A stretch of 64,000 nt of DNA from Natrinema salifodinae (GCF_900110455.1 NZ_FOIS01000002.1:496001-560000), one strand, 5' to 3'. Numbered from the stretch's first letter, positions 1 through 7,674 are shown. Program-made: numbers and translations. Notes: generated by a model from the sequence alone, not told the origin.

Positions 1-625
1 CGCGACCGGCGAGGAGCGCGTGCTCGCGGTGGCGGCCGCGGACGGGCGCCGCCACTGGGAGACGACCATCGACGCCGCGGGCGAGATTCGGACGGGGCCT
101 GCGGTCGCGGACGGCCGTCTCTACGTCGGCTGTGACGACCGGCTCCACGCGCTGTCGACCGCCGACGGCTCCCGGCGGTTCCGGTTCGACACCGGCGGCC
201 GGCTCGTCGCGTCGCCGGCCGTCGCGGACGGCCGCGTCTACGCCGCCAGCGCCGACGGGAGCGTCTACGCGATCGACGCGGCGACGGGCGCCGAAGCCTG
301 GCGGGCCGCCGTCGGCGAGGCGGTGACCGACCCGGTCGTCGTCGACGGCCTGGTCTGTCTGGGTACCGCCGACGGGCGCGTCCGGACGCTGGCGGCCGCC
401 GACGGATCGCAGCGGTGGGCCCTCGAGTCGCCGGTCGACGACGTCGTGGGCGCGGGCGCGAGCGCGGATGCAGACTCAGATCCGGGCACGGCGTCGATCG
501 CGGTCGCGAGCGGTCGCCTCTGTCTCGCCGGTCCGGACGGACTCGCCGCGATCGGGAACGGGCAGTCGTCGTGGAAGGAATCGCTCTCCGGGCTGTTCAC
601 GCGGTTCGGATCCGACGCGCCGTAG
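1..625 (+). CDS. PQQ-binding-like beta-propeller repeat protein, C-terminal part (partial)
   Basis: The frame is open from base 2 to the TAG at 623-625, so the gene begins before the window. The protein shows repeated blades with the pattern AxADGRVYxxxxDGxxxAIDAATG, typical of PQQ/YncE-like or BamB-like beta-propellers. At least four blades are visible. No heme, metal or catalytic motif can be read in this part. Such haloarchaeal proteins are usually secreted or membrane-anchored, but the signal region is outside the window. The role is unknown: it could be an assembly scaffold or a dehydrogenase-type propeller. A tandem pair of TlpA-like proteins lies just downstream on the other strand. 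The family call is confident; function is not assigned. Confidence 0.85.
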   Translation, partial: ATGEERVLAVAAADGRRHWETTIDAAGEIRTGPAVADGRLYVGCDDRLHALSTADGSRRFRFDTGGRLVASPAVADGRVYAASADGSVYAIDAATGAEAWRAAVGEAVTDPVVVDGLVCLGTADGRVRTLAAADGSQRWALESPVDDVVGAGASADADSDPGTASIAVASGRLCLAGPDGLAAIGNGQSSWKESLSGLFTRFGSDAP

Positions 626-745
626 CCCGTCCGGCTCTGAGTTCGGTCGGGCTGGGACCGCGGACGGTCCCCGGCGGCGCGACGGGCGCGGCAGTCGCCC
701 GTCGGCCAGGCGCCGCTCCGATCCGCGATTCCGACGGCCGCAAAA

Positions 746-1384
746 TCAGGCTGTCGTCGACTCGTTCGTCTCGTTTTCGTCGTCCGGGCTCGAATCCGCG
801 TTCGAGTCGGTCGACTCGTCGGCGCTGGCTTCGAGCACCGACTCGGCCGCGTCGACGATATCGGCGGCGGGGACCAGGCGGGTCACGTCCCACTGCTTCT
901 CGCCGTCGGCGTCGAGGACGAGGGTGGCCGGATAGCCGACTGCCCCGTAGGCGCTGGCGAGCGACGTGTCTCCGTCGTAGCCAACCGACCACTCCCCGCC
1001 GTGCTCGCGCCACCACTCTCGGAGTTCGGCCGCCGGGAGCCGGTCCGGCGACTGGTAGGTCACCGAGAGGAACGAGACGCGGTCCCCGTACTCGGCGGCG
1101 AGTTCGGTCCGCGCCTCGGCCAGGCGGGGAATCTGCGCCTGGCAGTTTCCACACCCGGTGACGAAGAACGTGACGACCGTGACGTCGTCAGTAGGGACGG
1201 TCATCGCGCCAGCCTGGCTGCCAGGCGCGTCGACCGTCTCGACCTCGATCGGCCCGTCGGAATCGTCGTCGCTCGTCGCGGAGGATTCGTCGGCGAACGA
1301 CGGCAGGCCGCGGAGGGCGACGCCGGTCCCCCCGGCGAGGACGCCGATGCTCCCGAGTCCGGCGACGAGTTCGCGGCGTTTCAT
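746..1384 (-). CDS. TlpA-type thioredoxin-fold protein, paralogue 1
   Basis: A 212-residue protein. The ATG at 1384 is chosen because it begins MKRRELVAGLG followed by a hydrophobic stretch, a signal or anchor that matches the start of the downstream paralogue. The open frame runs 96 codons further upstream, but that part is low-complexity and looks non-coding. Residues about 45-185 form a thioredoxin-like domain with the redox pair C78-G-N-C81 in FFVTGCGNC. TlpA/ResA-type proteins act outside the membrane as disulfide reductants, for example for cytochrome maturation, or as general thiol oxidoreductases. The C-terminus is a low-complexity acidic tail rich in Asp, Ser and Glu. The partner is unknown. 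Confidence 0.85.
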   Translation of the reverse strand: MKRRELVAGLGSIGVLAGGTGVALRGLPSFADESSATSDDDSDGPIEVETVDAPGSQAGAMTVPTDDVTVVTFFVTGCGNCQAQIPRLAEARTELAAEYGDRVSFLSVTYQSPDRLPAAELREWWREHGGEWSVGYDGDTSLASAYGAVGYPATLVLDADGEKQWDVTRLVPAADIVDAAESVLEASADESTDSNADSSPDDENETNESTTA

Positions 1385-1769
1385 GGGTCGCTCACCGGTA
1401 CCGGCAGCGTCACCGTCACCGTTGCGGTTCCGGTCGGCTCGGCCGGGGACGGGTTCGGGATCGGATTCGAAGCAGTCGCAGTTCTCGATCGCTCGCGGTC
1501 GGCCGTCGAGGCTGTTTGGGTTCCGGTTCGAGTTCGGATCCGGTTCCCGGTCGCGGAACGCGGGACGTGATGCGTCGCTGTGCCGTGCATGTGTACTGAG
1601 ACTGAGCGCGCGGTGGACCGTCGCGGCGATGCGCTCGGCGCTTGGTGCTCGTTCGTTCGCCGCGGCCATCAACCTAGGGCCGAGACGGGAGCGCTCGGAC
1701 GAGCGGATGCCGGCCGGGATTCGATAGCCGTGGCCCGTTCGGAGCGGCCGCGGGCCGGCGACGGACGCT
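1385..1769. other. Intergenic spacer between the two TlpA-like genes
   Basis: This 385-base GC-rich stretch separates two minus-strand paralogues. Open frames cross it on both strands, but their translations are runs of Arg, Pro, Ser and Asn with no domain, as expected by chance at this GC content. It presumably holds the promoter of the gene ending at 746. I see no clear TATA box, hairpin or RNA. Confidence 0.5.
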
Positions 1770-2354
1770 CTATTCTCCGGTGTCGTCGGCCGTCCCGAGG
1801 ATCGACTCGACCTGTTCGACCATCGTGTCCGTGCGGTTGGGACCCGTGTCTATCCAGCAGCTCTCGCCGTCGCCGTCGATCGCGACCGAACTGGTCGGAC
1901 CGGGAACCCCGTACCGCTCCCGGAACCGCGCCTCCGGATCGTACGCGACGGGCCACTCGCCGCCGTACTCCGCCCACCAGTCGCGGACCTCGTTCTCGGG
2001 AACCGTCCCGGGCGGATGGATCGTCACGGAGAGGAACCGGACGGCGTCGCCGTACTCGTCGCGGAGCCGCTCGCGCGCGTCCGCGGCGTTGGCGACCTCC
2101 TCCTCGCACGGATCGCAGTTCGTCGAGAACACTGAAACGAGCGCCGCGTCGGCCCCCTCGGGCGGGACGCGGATCGACTCGTCCCGGCTGCCGGGCGCGT
2201 CGATCGCGTCGACCGTGAGCGGGCCGGAGGGCTCGTCGTTTGTCTCGGAATCCGAGCCCGATCCGGACCCGAACCCGCCGCGCAACAGGACCGCGCCGGC
2301 GCCGCCGAGCACGCCGACGCTCCCGACGCCGGCGACGAGTTCGCGTCGGTTCAC
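1770..2354 (-). CDS. TlpA-type thioredoxin-fold protein, paralogue 2
   Basis: A 194-residue protein starting at a GTG (2352-2354) with MNRRELVAGVGSVGVLGG, nearly the same leader as the protein encoded at 746-1384. A Gly/Ser-rich linker leads to a thioredoxin-like fold with the redox pair C80-D-P-C83 in VSVFSTNCDPC. The shared signal, linker and fold layout points to a tandem duplication followed by divergence of the active-site dipeptide (GN versus DP). The protein is probably exported or membrane-tethered and acts as a thiol-disulfide oxidoreductase. The CxxC is intact. No substrate can be inferred. Confidence 0.85.
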   Translation of the reverse strand: MNRRELVAGVGSVGVLGGAGAVLLRGGFGSGSGSDSETNDEPSGPLTVDAIDAPGSRDESIRVPPEGADAALVSVFSTNCDPCEEEVANAADARERLRDEYGDAVRFLSVTIHPPGTVPENEVRDWWAEYGGEWPVAYDPEARFRERYGVPGPTSSVAIDGDGESCWIDTGPNRTDTMVEQVESILGTADDTGE

Positions 2355-2577
2355 GGCCGGTCCACCTCCGCTCCCGGTGCTGCGAGCGGGCCGCGAGCGG
2401 TCCGGTCCCCTGCGCTCGATCCGGACCAGGCGCCTCGCCCGCGAGCGATCGAGTAACGCGTCATACGAGGGCGGACGCGATCCGGGGAAAAGGACCCGTT
2501 GGTTCGCGCGCCGAAACCGGGCGGTTCGCCAGGCTGCGGCGGCACGAACTAAGGGCGGCCCGAACGTCGCCGATCAC

Positions 2578-3216
2578 GTGACCGACGATCGCGAGCGCTG
2601 GAACGACCGGTACGATCGACCCGACGACGATCGGGATCCCGACCCCATTCCCGAACTCGAACGCCGCATCGACGCGCTCCCGGACGGCCGCGCCCTCGAC
2701 GTCGCGACCGGCCTCGGCGCGAACGCGGTCTACCTGGCCGACCACGGCTACGACGTCGACGCGGTCGACATCTCCGACGTCGCCCTCGAGCGCGCCCGCG
2801 ACCGGGCCGCCGACCGCGGCGTCGACGTGAACTGGCTCCGCTCGGATCTGGCCGACTTCGATCCCGGCCGCGAGCGCTACGATCTCATCACCGTCCGCTA
2901 CTTCGCCGCCCTCGAGCACCTGCCCGACCTGAAGGCAGCGCTCGCGCCAGGCGGCGCGCTCGTCTACGAACACCACCTGCGCTCGAGCGATCCGGTGGCG
3001 GGGCCCTCGAGCGACCGGTATCGCTACCGATCGAACGACCTGCTCCGGGCGTGTCTGGACCTGACGATCGATGTCTACGAGGAGCGGCGGCGGCCGGTCG
3101 ACGGCGGTGCGGATGACGGGGGCGACGCCGAGGCGGTCGCGACGCTCGTCGCGCGGAAGTCCTGCGGCGGGACGCAGTCGTATCCGCTGCTCGCGCGCGA
3201 CGGCGACGAATCGTAA
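2578..3216 (+). CDS. Class I SAM-dependent methyltransferase (TehB-like)
   Basis: A 212-residue protein starting at the GTG at 2578 (MTDDRERWNDRYD). This start fits the usual N-terminus of small TehB/UbiE-like methyltransferases; the much longer frame upstream is antisense to the TlpA-like gene. Motif I is ALDVATGLGANAVYLA near residues 40-55, followed by the acidic motif II in VDAVDIS and later motifs around ITVRYFAALEHL. The substrate cannot be read. The fold family includes tellurite/thiol methyltransferases and many unassigned enzymes. It is transcribed divergently from the TlpA-like gene. Confidence 0.85.
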   Translation: MTDDRERWNDRYDRPDDDRDPDPIPELERRIDALPDGRALDVATGLGANAVYLADHGYDVDAVDISDVALERARDRAADRGVDVNWLRSDLADFDPGRERYDLITVRYFAALEHLPDLKAALAPGGALVYEHHLRSSDPVAGPSSDRYRYRSNDLLRACLDLTIDVYEERRRPVDGGADDGGDAEAVATLVARKSCGGTQSYPLLARDGDES

Positions 3217-3261
3217 CCGGTCGGTCAGCCAACGAGACGATACGCGAATCAGAATAGGAGA

Positions 3262-3310
3262 ACTGGTTGCTCCCAATCTGCTGATAAACCAGTAGTCTTT
3301 TCGATACTGG
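3262..3310. promoter_or_regulatory. Cluster of ACTGG half-sites around a TATA-like box
   Basis: Two overlapping inverted repeats are visible. ACTGGTT (3262-3268) is complementary to AACCAGT (3287-3293), and CCAGTA (3289-3294) is complementary to TACTGG (3305-3310). They flank and overlap the TATA-like GATAAA at 3283-3288, upstream of the small membrane protein at 3327. This is a plausible repressor site. The regulator is unknown. Confidence 0.4.
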
Positions 3311-3326
3311 TCCTCGATAGACCGAT

Positions 3327-3548
3327 ATGGCCCTTCGAGACCACTTTGAGTCCGACATCCGGTTCTATTACGCGATCGGGGTCTTCATCATTTTAGTCTA
3401 CAGCGTCGCAATCGTCGTCGCGACGATCGCGGACCTCGCCGTCATCGATCGACGGATGATTCCGCTCACCGTCGGCTTCTTCTTATTTATGTTCGTGTAC
3501 TTTATCTCGATAAGCGTCCAACTTCTCGAACCGGACGAGTCACCGTAG
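3327..3548 (+). CDS. Small two-helix membrane protein
   Basis: A 73-residue protein starting at ATG 3327. A short charged N-terminus (MALRDHFESD) is followed by two hydrophobic helices at about residues 14-36 and 44-65, separated by a short charged loop (IDRRM). I recognise no family. The length and the two-helix layout resemble many conserved hypothetical haloarchaeal membrane proteins. Repeated half-sites upstream (3262-3310) suggest regulated expression. Function unknown. Confidence 0.6.
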   Translation: MALRDHFESDIRFYYAIGVFIILVYSVAIVVATIADLAVIDRRMIPLTVGFFLFMFVYFISISVQLLEPDESP

Positions 3549-3695
3549 ACGGACGCTGGCAGCGGTATTCGTCTCTACCGCGTCTCCGGAATTAGTCGAC
3601 CGATACTGGCCGCTCACCGTCCGTCGCAGATCGTCTCTCCTCGCGCCGCGCTCGCGTCTTCTATTCGACTCGCTTGTATTCGGTGCAGCGCCGAC

Positions 3696-3724
3696 TAACG
3701 GGTCCATATTACCAACACCCGTTA
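3696..3724. promoter_or_regulatory. Inverted repeat TAACGGGT-N13-ACCCGTTA next to a TATA box
   Basis: Perfect 8-base arms at 3696-3703 and 3717-3724 are separated by 13 bases. The repeat ends seven bases before the TATA-like GATATAA at 3731. That position fits an operator or activator site overlapping the BRE region. The outer half-sites TAACG/CGTTA recur at 7214-7225 and 58300-58311. Confidence 0.45.
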
Positions 3725-3730
3725 ACAGTA

Positions 3731-3737
3731 GATATAA
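3731..3737 (+). promoter_or_regulatory. TATA-like box GATATAA
   Basis: The AT-rich hexamer lies about 26-32 bases before the first base of the hairpin-rich segment at 3763. Archaeal TATA boxes are centred near -27, so transcription would be predicted to start around 3758-3763, at the foot of the outer stem. Confidence 0.45.
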
Positions 3738-3762
3738 GTCCACACAGGTCAACAATCAGAAC

Positions 3763-3833
3763 GGAAGCCGATCTCCGAACCGGGGACGTACGGAAACGTC
3801 CCGGGTGGACCTAGCACCCGAGACTCGGCTTCC
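3763..3833 (+). ncRNA. Candidate structured RNA with a three-way junction
   Basis: The ends pair strongly: GGAAGCCGA (3763-3771) with TCGGCTTCC (3825-3833), continued by TCTC (3772-3775) with GAGA (3820-3823), giving 13 pairs with one bulged C at 3824. Inside are two hairpins. One is GGGACGT (3783-3789) with ACGTCCC (3796-3802) and a six-base loop; the other is GGGTG (3803-3807) with CACCC (3815-3819) and a seven-base loop. They abut and could stack. A TATA-like box upstream suggests plus-strand transcription. There is no T-arm or other tRNA signature and I match no known RNA family. It could be a small RNA, a long-leader element for the gene at 3989, or a chance fold in GC-rich DNA. Confidence 0.4.
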
Positions 3834-3988
3834 ATCCGAGCGGATCGAAGCCATGATTCCGTACATTCTACCGGGATATAAACGTCCCGAACGACCGCCG
3901 AATCGCTTGCGACGATCAGCCACGGCTCCATTTTCGGGCATCACGAGGAGCAACGCGGTCGATAACCGCACCGCCAACGGGGGAACCG

Positions 3989-4225
3989 ATGAGTAGCGAC
4001 TGCTGCGACGACCAGGCGACCGTGGAGAACGGAGAGACCGCGGGGACTACGGAGACCGCGGAAACCGCGGACGCCGACGCACCCACCCGGCCGCCGCTCC
4101 CCGACTGCCCCCATTGCGGCGACCCCGTCCTGATGGTCGTCGCCACCGGTCCCCACGAGGGCTCGGCCGTCCCCTGCGGGTGTTCGGTGCCGCCTGGCCT
4201 GATCGAGCGCCAGCGCGACTCGTAG
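3989..4225 (+). CDS. Small CPxCG-type zinc-finger protein
   Basis: A 78-residue protein. Its first half is low-complexity Glu/Thr/Ala (repeated ETAET units) after MSSDCCDDQ. The second half is a zinc ribbon-like segment with CPHCG near residue 38 and a CGC pair near residue 64, enough Cys to bind one zinc. Haloarchaea encode many such short zinc-finger proteins, mostly with unknown partners. It starts at ATG 3989 and a possible TATA element lies about 25 bases upstream. The candidate RNA at 3763-3833 lies upstream on the same strand, so that RNA might be its leader. Confidence 0.7.
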   Translation: MSSDCCDDQATVENGETAGTTETAETADADAPTRPPLPDCPHCGDPVLMVVATGPHEGSAVPCGCSVPPGLIERQRDS

Positions 4226-4429
4226 CGCCGGCGGCGCTCGGTCTCACGCTCGGGATCGAGCGCCGACTCCGAACTGCGGACTCGCGCTCGGCGCCTGGCG
4301 GACAGCCGGCCGCTCGGCGGTGTCGATCGAAACCACCACTACGACCACACTACCGCATCGACATCGTCTTACGGGCGGTCAGTCCGCGAACGGGGCCGAA
4401 ACGCGAATTCCTTCAGTATCGCGAGCGAA

Positions 4430-5308
4430 TTACTCGAAGTAGCTGCGCACGAATTCGTCTATCGAGCGAGCGGAAAATGCGGGGACGAATTCCGTTGCCA
4501 GTGATCTCCGGATTTCGACGTTGGTTTCAGTCGGTTCGCCTTCGATGACGTCGTTTCGCTTGGCAATCGCGTCGATCGCGTTCGAGAGGTCGACCGTCGC
4601 AATCGCTTCTTTCGTCTCTCTGGACCGGACGTCTTTGGCCCAGAGTACCCAGCGGAACCCGTCTGTGCCGATCGCAACGAGATATCGTTTCTCCCGACTC
4701 TCGAGGTACTTCGCGAACGTATTCGACTCGACGTACTCTTCGATGTCAGCGGTCGCATGTCGTTTGGCTCCCGACAGCTGTTCCTCATTTGCAGCCTTGG
4801 CTTCCAGAATGCAGTCGATTCGCGGCGAGACGTTTTTGAGGAGATAATCCGGGCGTTTAATCTCGATTTTACGATAGGTGCTCGGACGACGGACGAAATG
4901 CGGGCCCGTTCCGGTATAGTCCTCGGAAATTGGATTGAAATACCCGAGCCCGTGAAGCACCGGCTCGATGAGATACTGTTCCGTGAAGTGTTCTCGCGCC
5001 TGGTCGACTCGAGGACCCGATAGAGTATGTGGTGTACGACAGAGCTTCCGTAATTCTCCACCTTCTCCCAATTCACGAAACTTCTCGGGGAACACCTCGA
5101 GTTGTTGGCGGACGCGTTCCGCGAGAACCATATCCGCGTCGAGCTCCATAGTAGGGTTATCGGCAGTCATTCGTCGACAATTCGGGCCTGCCCCTCGATC
5201 GTTTGAACCCGCTCTTCTAGGGAAGGTCTCGGAAAGAAAGTCGAATTCGCGCAGTGGCAATCCGACATCTTCGTCTGTCTCATAATACCTGACATCTGGA
5301 ATTGTCAC
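4430..5308 (-). CDS. Stand-alone PD-(D/E)XK nuclease-like protein resembling HsdR N-terminal domain
   Basis: A 292-residue protein. Residues about 100-230 resemble the N-terminal nuclease domain of type I/IIG restriction enzymes. The literal motif is PD (153-154) in IKRPDYLL and then ExK (E169, K171) in DCILEAKA, followed by Gln/Tyr-containing helices and a YLVAIGTDGFRWVLWAKD strand pair. There is no helicase, methylase or specificity domain and no neighbouring restriction gene. The GTG at 5308 gives the longest frame; an ATG at 5170 (MTADNPTMEL) is an alternative that keeps the domain intact. GC is clearly lower than in the flanks, suggesting transfer. It could be a solitary defence nuclease, a remnant of a restriction system, or a type I R_N-domain protein of unknown role. 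Confidence 0.65.
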   Translation of the reverse strand: MTIPDVRYYETDEDVGLPLREFDFLSETFPRRAGSNDRGAGPNCRRMTADNPTMELDADMVLAERVRQQLEVFPEKFRELGEGGELRKLCRTPHTLSGPRVDQAREHFTEQYLIEPVLHGLGYFNPISEDYTGTGPHFVRRPSTYRKIEIKRPDYLLKNVSPRIDCILEAKAANEEQLSGAKRHATADIEEYVESNTFAKYLESREKRYLVAIGTDGFRWVLWAKDVRSRETKEAIATVDLSNAIDAIAKRNDVIEGEPTETNVEIRRSLATEFVPAFSARSIDEFVRSYFE

Positions 5309-5402
5309 ATCAAGAAATCACTGATCGACCAGACGTCCTCCATCGATCAGAGCAAAGTCACTACCCTTTTCACGACAGCTCACCGACTCGATACCGAGAA
5401 CA

Positions 5403-6083
5403 GTGGCTTCACTCGTCGTTACAGGCTTTGCAGGCGTGCTCTTCGGACTCGCTCTCGCGGCTCCGCCGGGGCCGATGAACGCGATTATCGCCGAGGAGAG
5501 CGTCGTCCGCGGCTGGGCGGCCGGCTTCCGGGCCGGTCTCGGCGCCATGCTCGCGGACGTCCTCTTCTTCGTGCTCGCGCTGGCCGGCGTCGTCGCCGTG
5601 ATCGACCGCTATCCGGCCGTCCGGCCCGCGCTCTACCTGGCCGGCGGCTGTCTGATGCTGTACTTCGCGATCGGCGCGGTCGAGGAGGCCAGAGCCGCCA
5701 CCTCGTTCACCGACGGCGGTCGCGCCGCGACTACGGGCTTTCGCAAAACGTTCGTCCTCTCGCTGACCAACCCCTACCAGATCGGCTTCTGGCTCACCGT
5801 CGGCGTCGGCCTGCTCGAACGGGGGACGCTGGACGTGCTCGCGTACGCCCCGGCCGTGGGCCAACTGCTCGAGGGCGTGCTGGTCGTCCAGACCGGCTCG
5901 CCGGCGCTGCTGCTCGGCTTCTTCGGCGGGATCGTCGTCTGGGTCGTGGCCTACCCCGCGGCCCTGGCCGCGGCCGGGCGGCGCGTCGACGCCTTCGCGC
6001 CCGCCGTCGCGGCGCTGAGCGCCGTCGTCCTCGTCGGGTTCGGCCTGCTGTTCCTGGCTATGGGAACGCTGCGGGTGGTCTGA
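5403..6083 (+). CDS. LysE/RhtB family translocator
   Basis: A 226-residue membrane protein starting at a GTG (5403). The family signature lies at the N-terminus, in the helix beginning FGLALAAPPGPMNAIIAEE with its PPGP motif. About six hydrophobic helices follow, and the mid-protein segment LSLTNPYQIGFWLTVG matches the conserved NP motif of the family. Such proteins export amino acids or similar small metabolites using the ion gradient. The substrate is not predictable. It is divergent from the nuclease-like gene, with a 94-base gap. Confidence 0.88.
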   Translation: MASLVVTGFAGVLFGLALAAPPGPMNAIIAEESVVRGWAAGFRAGLGAMLADVLFFVLALAGVVAVIDRYPAVRPALYLAGGCLMLYFAIGAVEEARAATSFTDGGRAATTGFRKTFVLSLTNPYQIGFWLTVGVGLLERGTLDVLAYAPAVGQLLEGVLVVQTGSPALLLGFFGGIVVWVVAYPAALAAAGRRVDAFAPAVAALSAVVLVGFGLLFLAMGTLRVV

Positions 6084-6347
6084 ACCGGCGCTGACGTCGA
6101 CGAGGGGCTCGTCGTCAATCGACTCGATTAGTTCGGCACCGGTCGACCGACTACCCGGGGTCGGCGAACGTCGCCGCGTGGATGCGGATCCAGCCATGCG
6201 TCCCGGTCCACTAGTCTGCGTCGAGACCCCACCGCTCTGAACGCCTGGCCGTTCCGAGACGTCCCGGGTCGCGAGCACCGCGATCACGTGATCGACGAGC
6301 CGCGGCCTGGTCGGTCGTCGTGTCGGCGAAAAGGGAGTGGGGTCGAC

Positions 6348-7022
6348 CTACTCCCCGAGGGCGGCGATCTCGTCTTCGAGCCACTCGCTGAACCACTTGA
6401 CGCGCTTGAGTCGCTGGTGGGCGATGCCTTCGGCGGTGTCGCTCTGGACGCGCGAGGCGGCGTCGTAGCCGCGCTCGAGGACCCGCTCGACCATCTCGTC
6501 GCAGTCCATGTGCGTGCGGGCCTCGTAGCCCATCCGCAACAGCATCAGGGCCGTGCCGTTCGCGCCGACCTTGTCGAGGAGGTCGGCCTCGATGAGACAC
6601 TGCGTCTCCAAGGTCAGGTCGGTCAGGTCGCCCTGATAGGAGTGGTGTTCGATGGCGCGACACACCTGCTTGATGAACGACTCGGGATAGTCCGCGCGGG
6701 ACTCGAGGTACTCGCGGGCGACGCGAGCGCCGGCCTCGGCGTGGAGCTCCTGGTCGGTCTCGAGCTTGGCGACGTCGTGAAAGAGGGCGGCGACGCGGGT
6801 GACGTCGACGTCCGCGCCCTCCTCTACGGCGATCTCGGTCGCGAGATCCACGACGTTGAGGATGTGATTGTGCCGGTACTCGGCAGAGTGCCACGGATAC
6901 CACCGCATCCGACCGCCTTCGTCTTCCTTCTCGACGCTGGCCGCGAGGTACTCGAAGACGAAGCCTTTCATCTCCTCGAACTCGGCGTCGGGCACCCTGG
7001 TTTCTTTTATTTCGACGCCCAC
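6348..7022 (-). CDS. HD-domain phosphohydrolase family protein
   Basis: A 224-residue soluble protein with a complete HD signature: H51/H53 in YRHNHILNV, the H82-D83 doublet in ALFHDVAKLE, a later His pair in AIEHHSYQ, and Asp in IEADLLDKVGANG. These residues bind one or two metals in HD phosphohydrolases acting on nucleotides, cyclic nucleotides or other phosphoesters. The WYPWHSAEYR stretch before the first His is distinctive. It starts at ATG 7022. No substrate-specific domain is fused. The upstream 235 bases are shared with the divergent mutase subunit gene. Confidence 0.85.
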   Translation of the reverse strand: MGVEIKETRVPDAEFEEMKGFVFEYLAASVEKEDEGGRMRWYPWHSAEYRHNHILNVVDLATEIAVEEGADVDVTRVAALFHDVAKLETDQELHAEAGARVAREYLESRADYPESFIKQVCRAIEHHSYQGDLTDLTLETQCLIEADLLDKVGANGTALMLLRMGYEARTHMDCDEMVERVLERGYDAASRVQSDTAEGIAHQRLKRVKWFSEWLEDEIAALGE

Positions 7023-7213
7023 GAGAGATCCCTCCGCAATAGACGAACGATAGTCATTGACTGAATGTTCGGTCGTTTCGCTCTTTAGCCTTTGGTTCGT
7101 GACGGTTTCCGTCCGCCGTGACAGTCACAAACGGCGACGAACCGCCGAAAATCGGCCGTTCGATCCCCGGCCGCCTGGCGGTTGGCGTCCCATCGCGGCG
7201 TCGAAAATACCAC

Positions 7214-7225
7214 TAACGTCCGTTA
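7214..7225. promoter_or_regulatory. Palindrome TAACG-TC-CGTTA upstream of the mutase B12 subunit gene
   Basis: Five-base arms with a two-base centre, 32 bases before the ATG at 7258. This is near or downstream of the expected TATA position, as for a repressor site. The same arms with a GC centre lie at 58300-58311 before another gene. Confidence 0.4.
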
Positions 7226-7257
7226 AAGTCAAACAGTCGGCCGAGGAAGGAGCGCGT

Positions 7258-7674
7258 ATGAGCAGCGAACAGGAAGCGGAGTCGATTCGGTGTCTCGTCG
7301 CCAAAGTCGGTCTCGACGGTCACGACCGCGGGGCCCACGTCGTCGCGCGAGCGTTCCGCGACGCCGGCTTCGAAGTCATCTACTCCGGGCTACACAAGTC
7401 GCCCGAGGAGATCGTCCAGGCGGCGGTTCAGGAGGACGTCGACGTGCTCGGGATTTCGATCCTCTCGGGTGCACACGACACGCTCGTTCCGAAGATCATG
7501 GACGGCCTCGAGGAGTACGGCGCCGCGGAGGACACCCTCGTCCTCGTCGGCGGCGTCATCCCCGACGAGGACCGCGCCGAACTCGAGGCGGAGGGCGTCG
7601 CGGCCATCTTCGGCCCCGGGACCTCCGTCGAGGAAACCATCGAGTTCGTCCGCGAGAACGCGCCCCAGCGATGA
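7258..7674 (+). CDS. Methylmalonyl-CoA mutase, cobalamin-binding subunit
   Basis: A 138-residue stand-alone B12-binding domain. The DGHDRG motif at residues about 19-24 provides the His that coordinates cobalt. LSGAH and VGGVIP, typical of the family, follow in order. Methylmalonyl-CoA mutase interconverts methylmalonyl-CoA and succinyl-CoA. In archaea the catalytic large chain is encoded separately and is not in this window. The start is ATG 7258. The stop overlaps the start of meaB by four bases (ATGA), so the two are co-transcribed and translationally coupled. Confidence 0.92.
   Translation: MSSEQEAESIRCLVAKVGLDGHDRGAHVVARAFRDAGFEVIYSGLHKSPEEIVQAAVQEDVDVLGISILSGAHDTLVPKIMDGLEEYGAAEDTLVLVGGVIPDEDRAELEAEGVAAIFGPGTSVEETIEFVRENAPQR

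Larger units (their letters stand above)
3549..3988. other. 440-base intergenic region carrying a promoter and a candidate RNA
   Basis: No convincing protein gene lies here; short frames on both strands lack domains. Three features are listed separately: an inverted repeat (3696-3724), a TATA-like box (3731-3737) and a strongly self-complementary segment (3763-3833). A second TATA-like GATATAAA occurs near 3876-3883. A CGATAACC at about 3959-3966 sits roughly 25 bases before the ATG of the small zinc-finger gene at 3989. Confidence 0.5.

Noticed and set aside
1385-1672. N-terminal extension of the first TlpA-like gene
   Set aside because: It is an Arg/Asn/Pro low-complexity stretch, and the paralogue starts directly at the MxRRELVAG leader.
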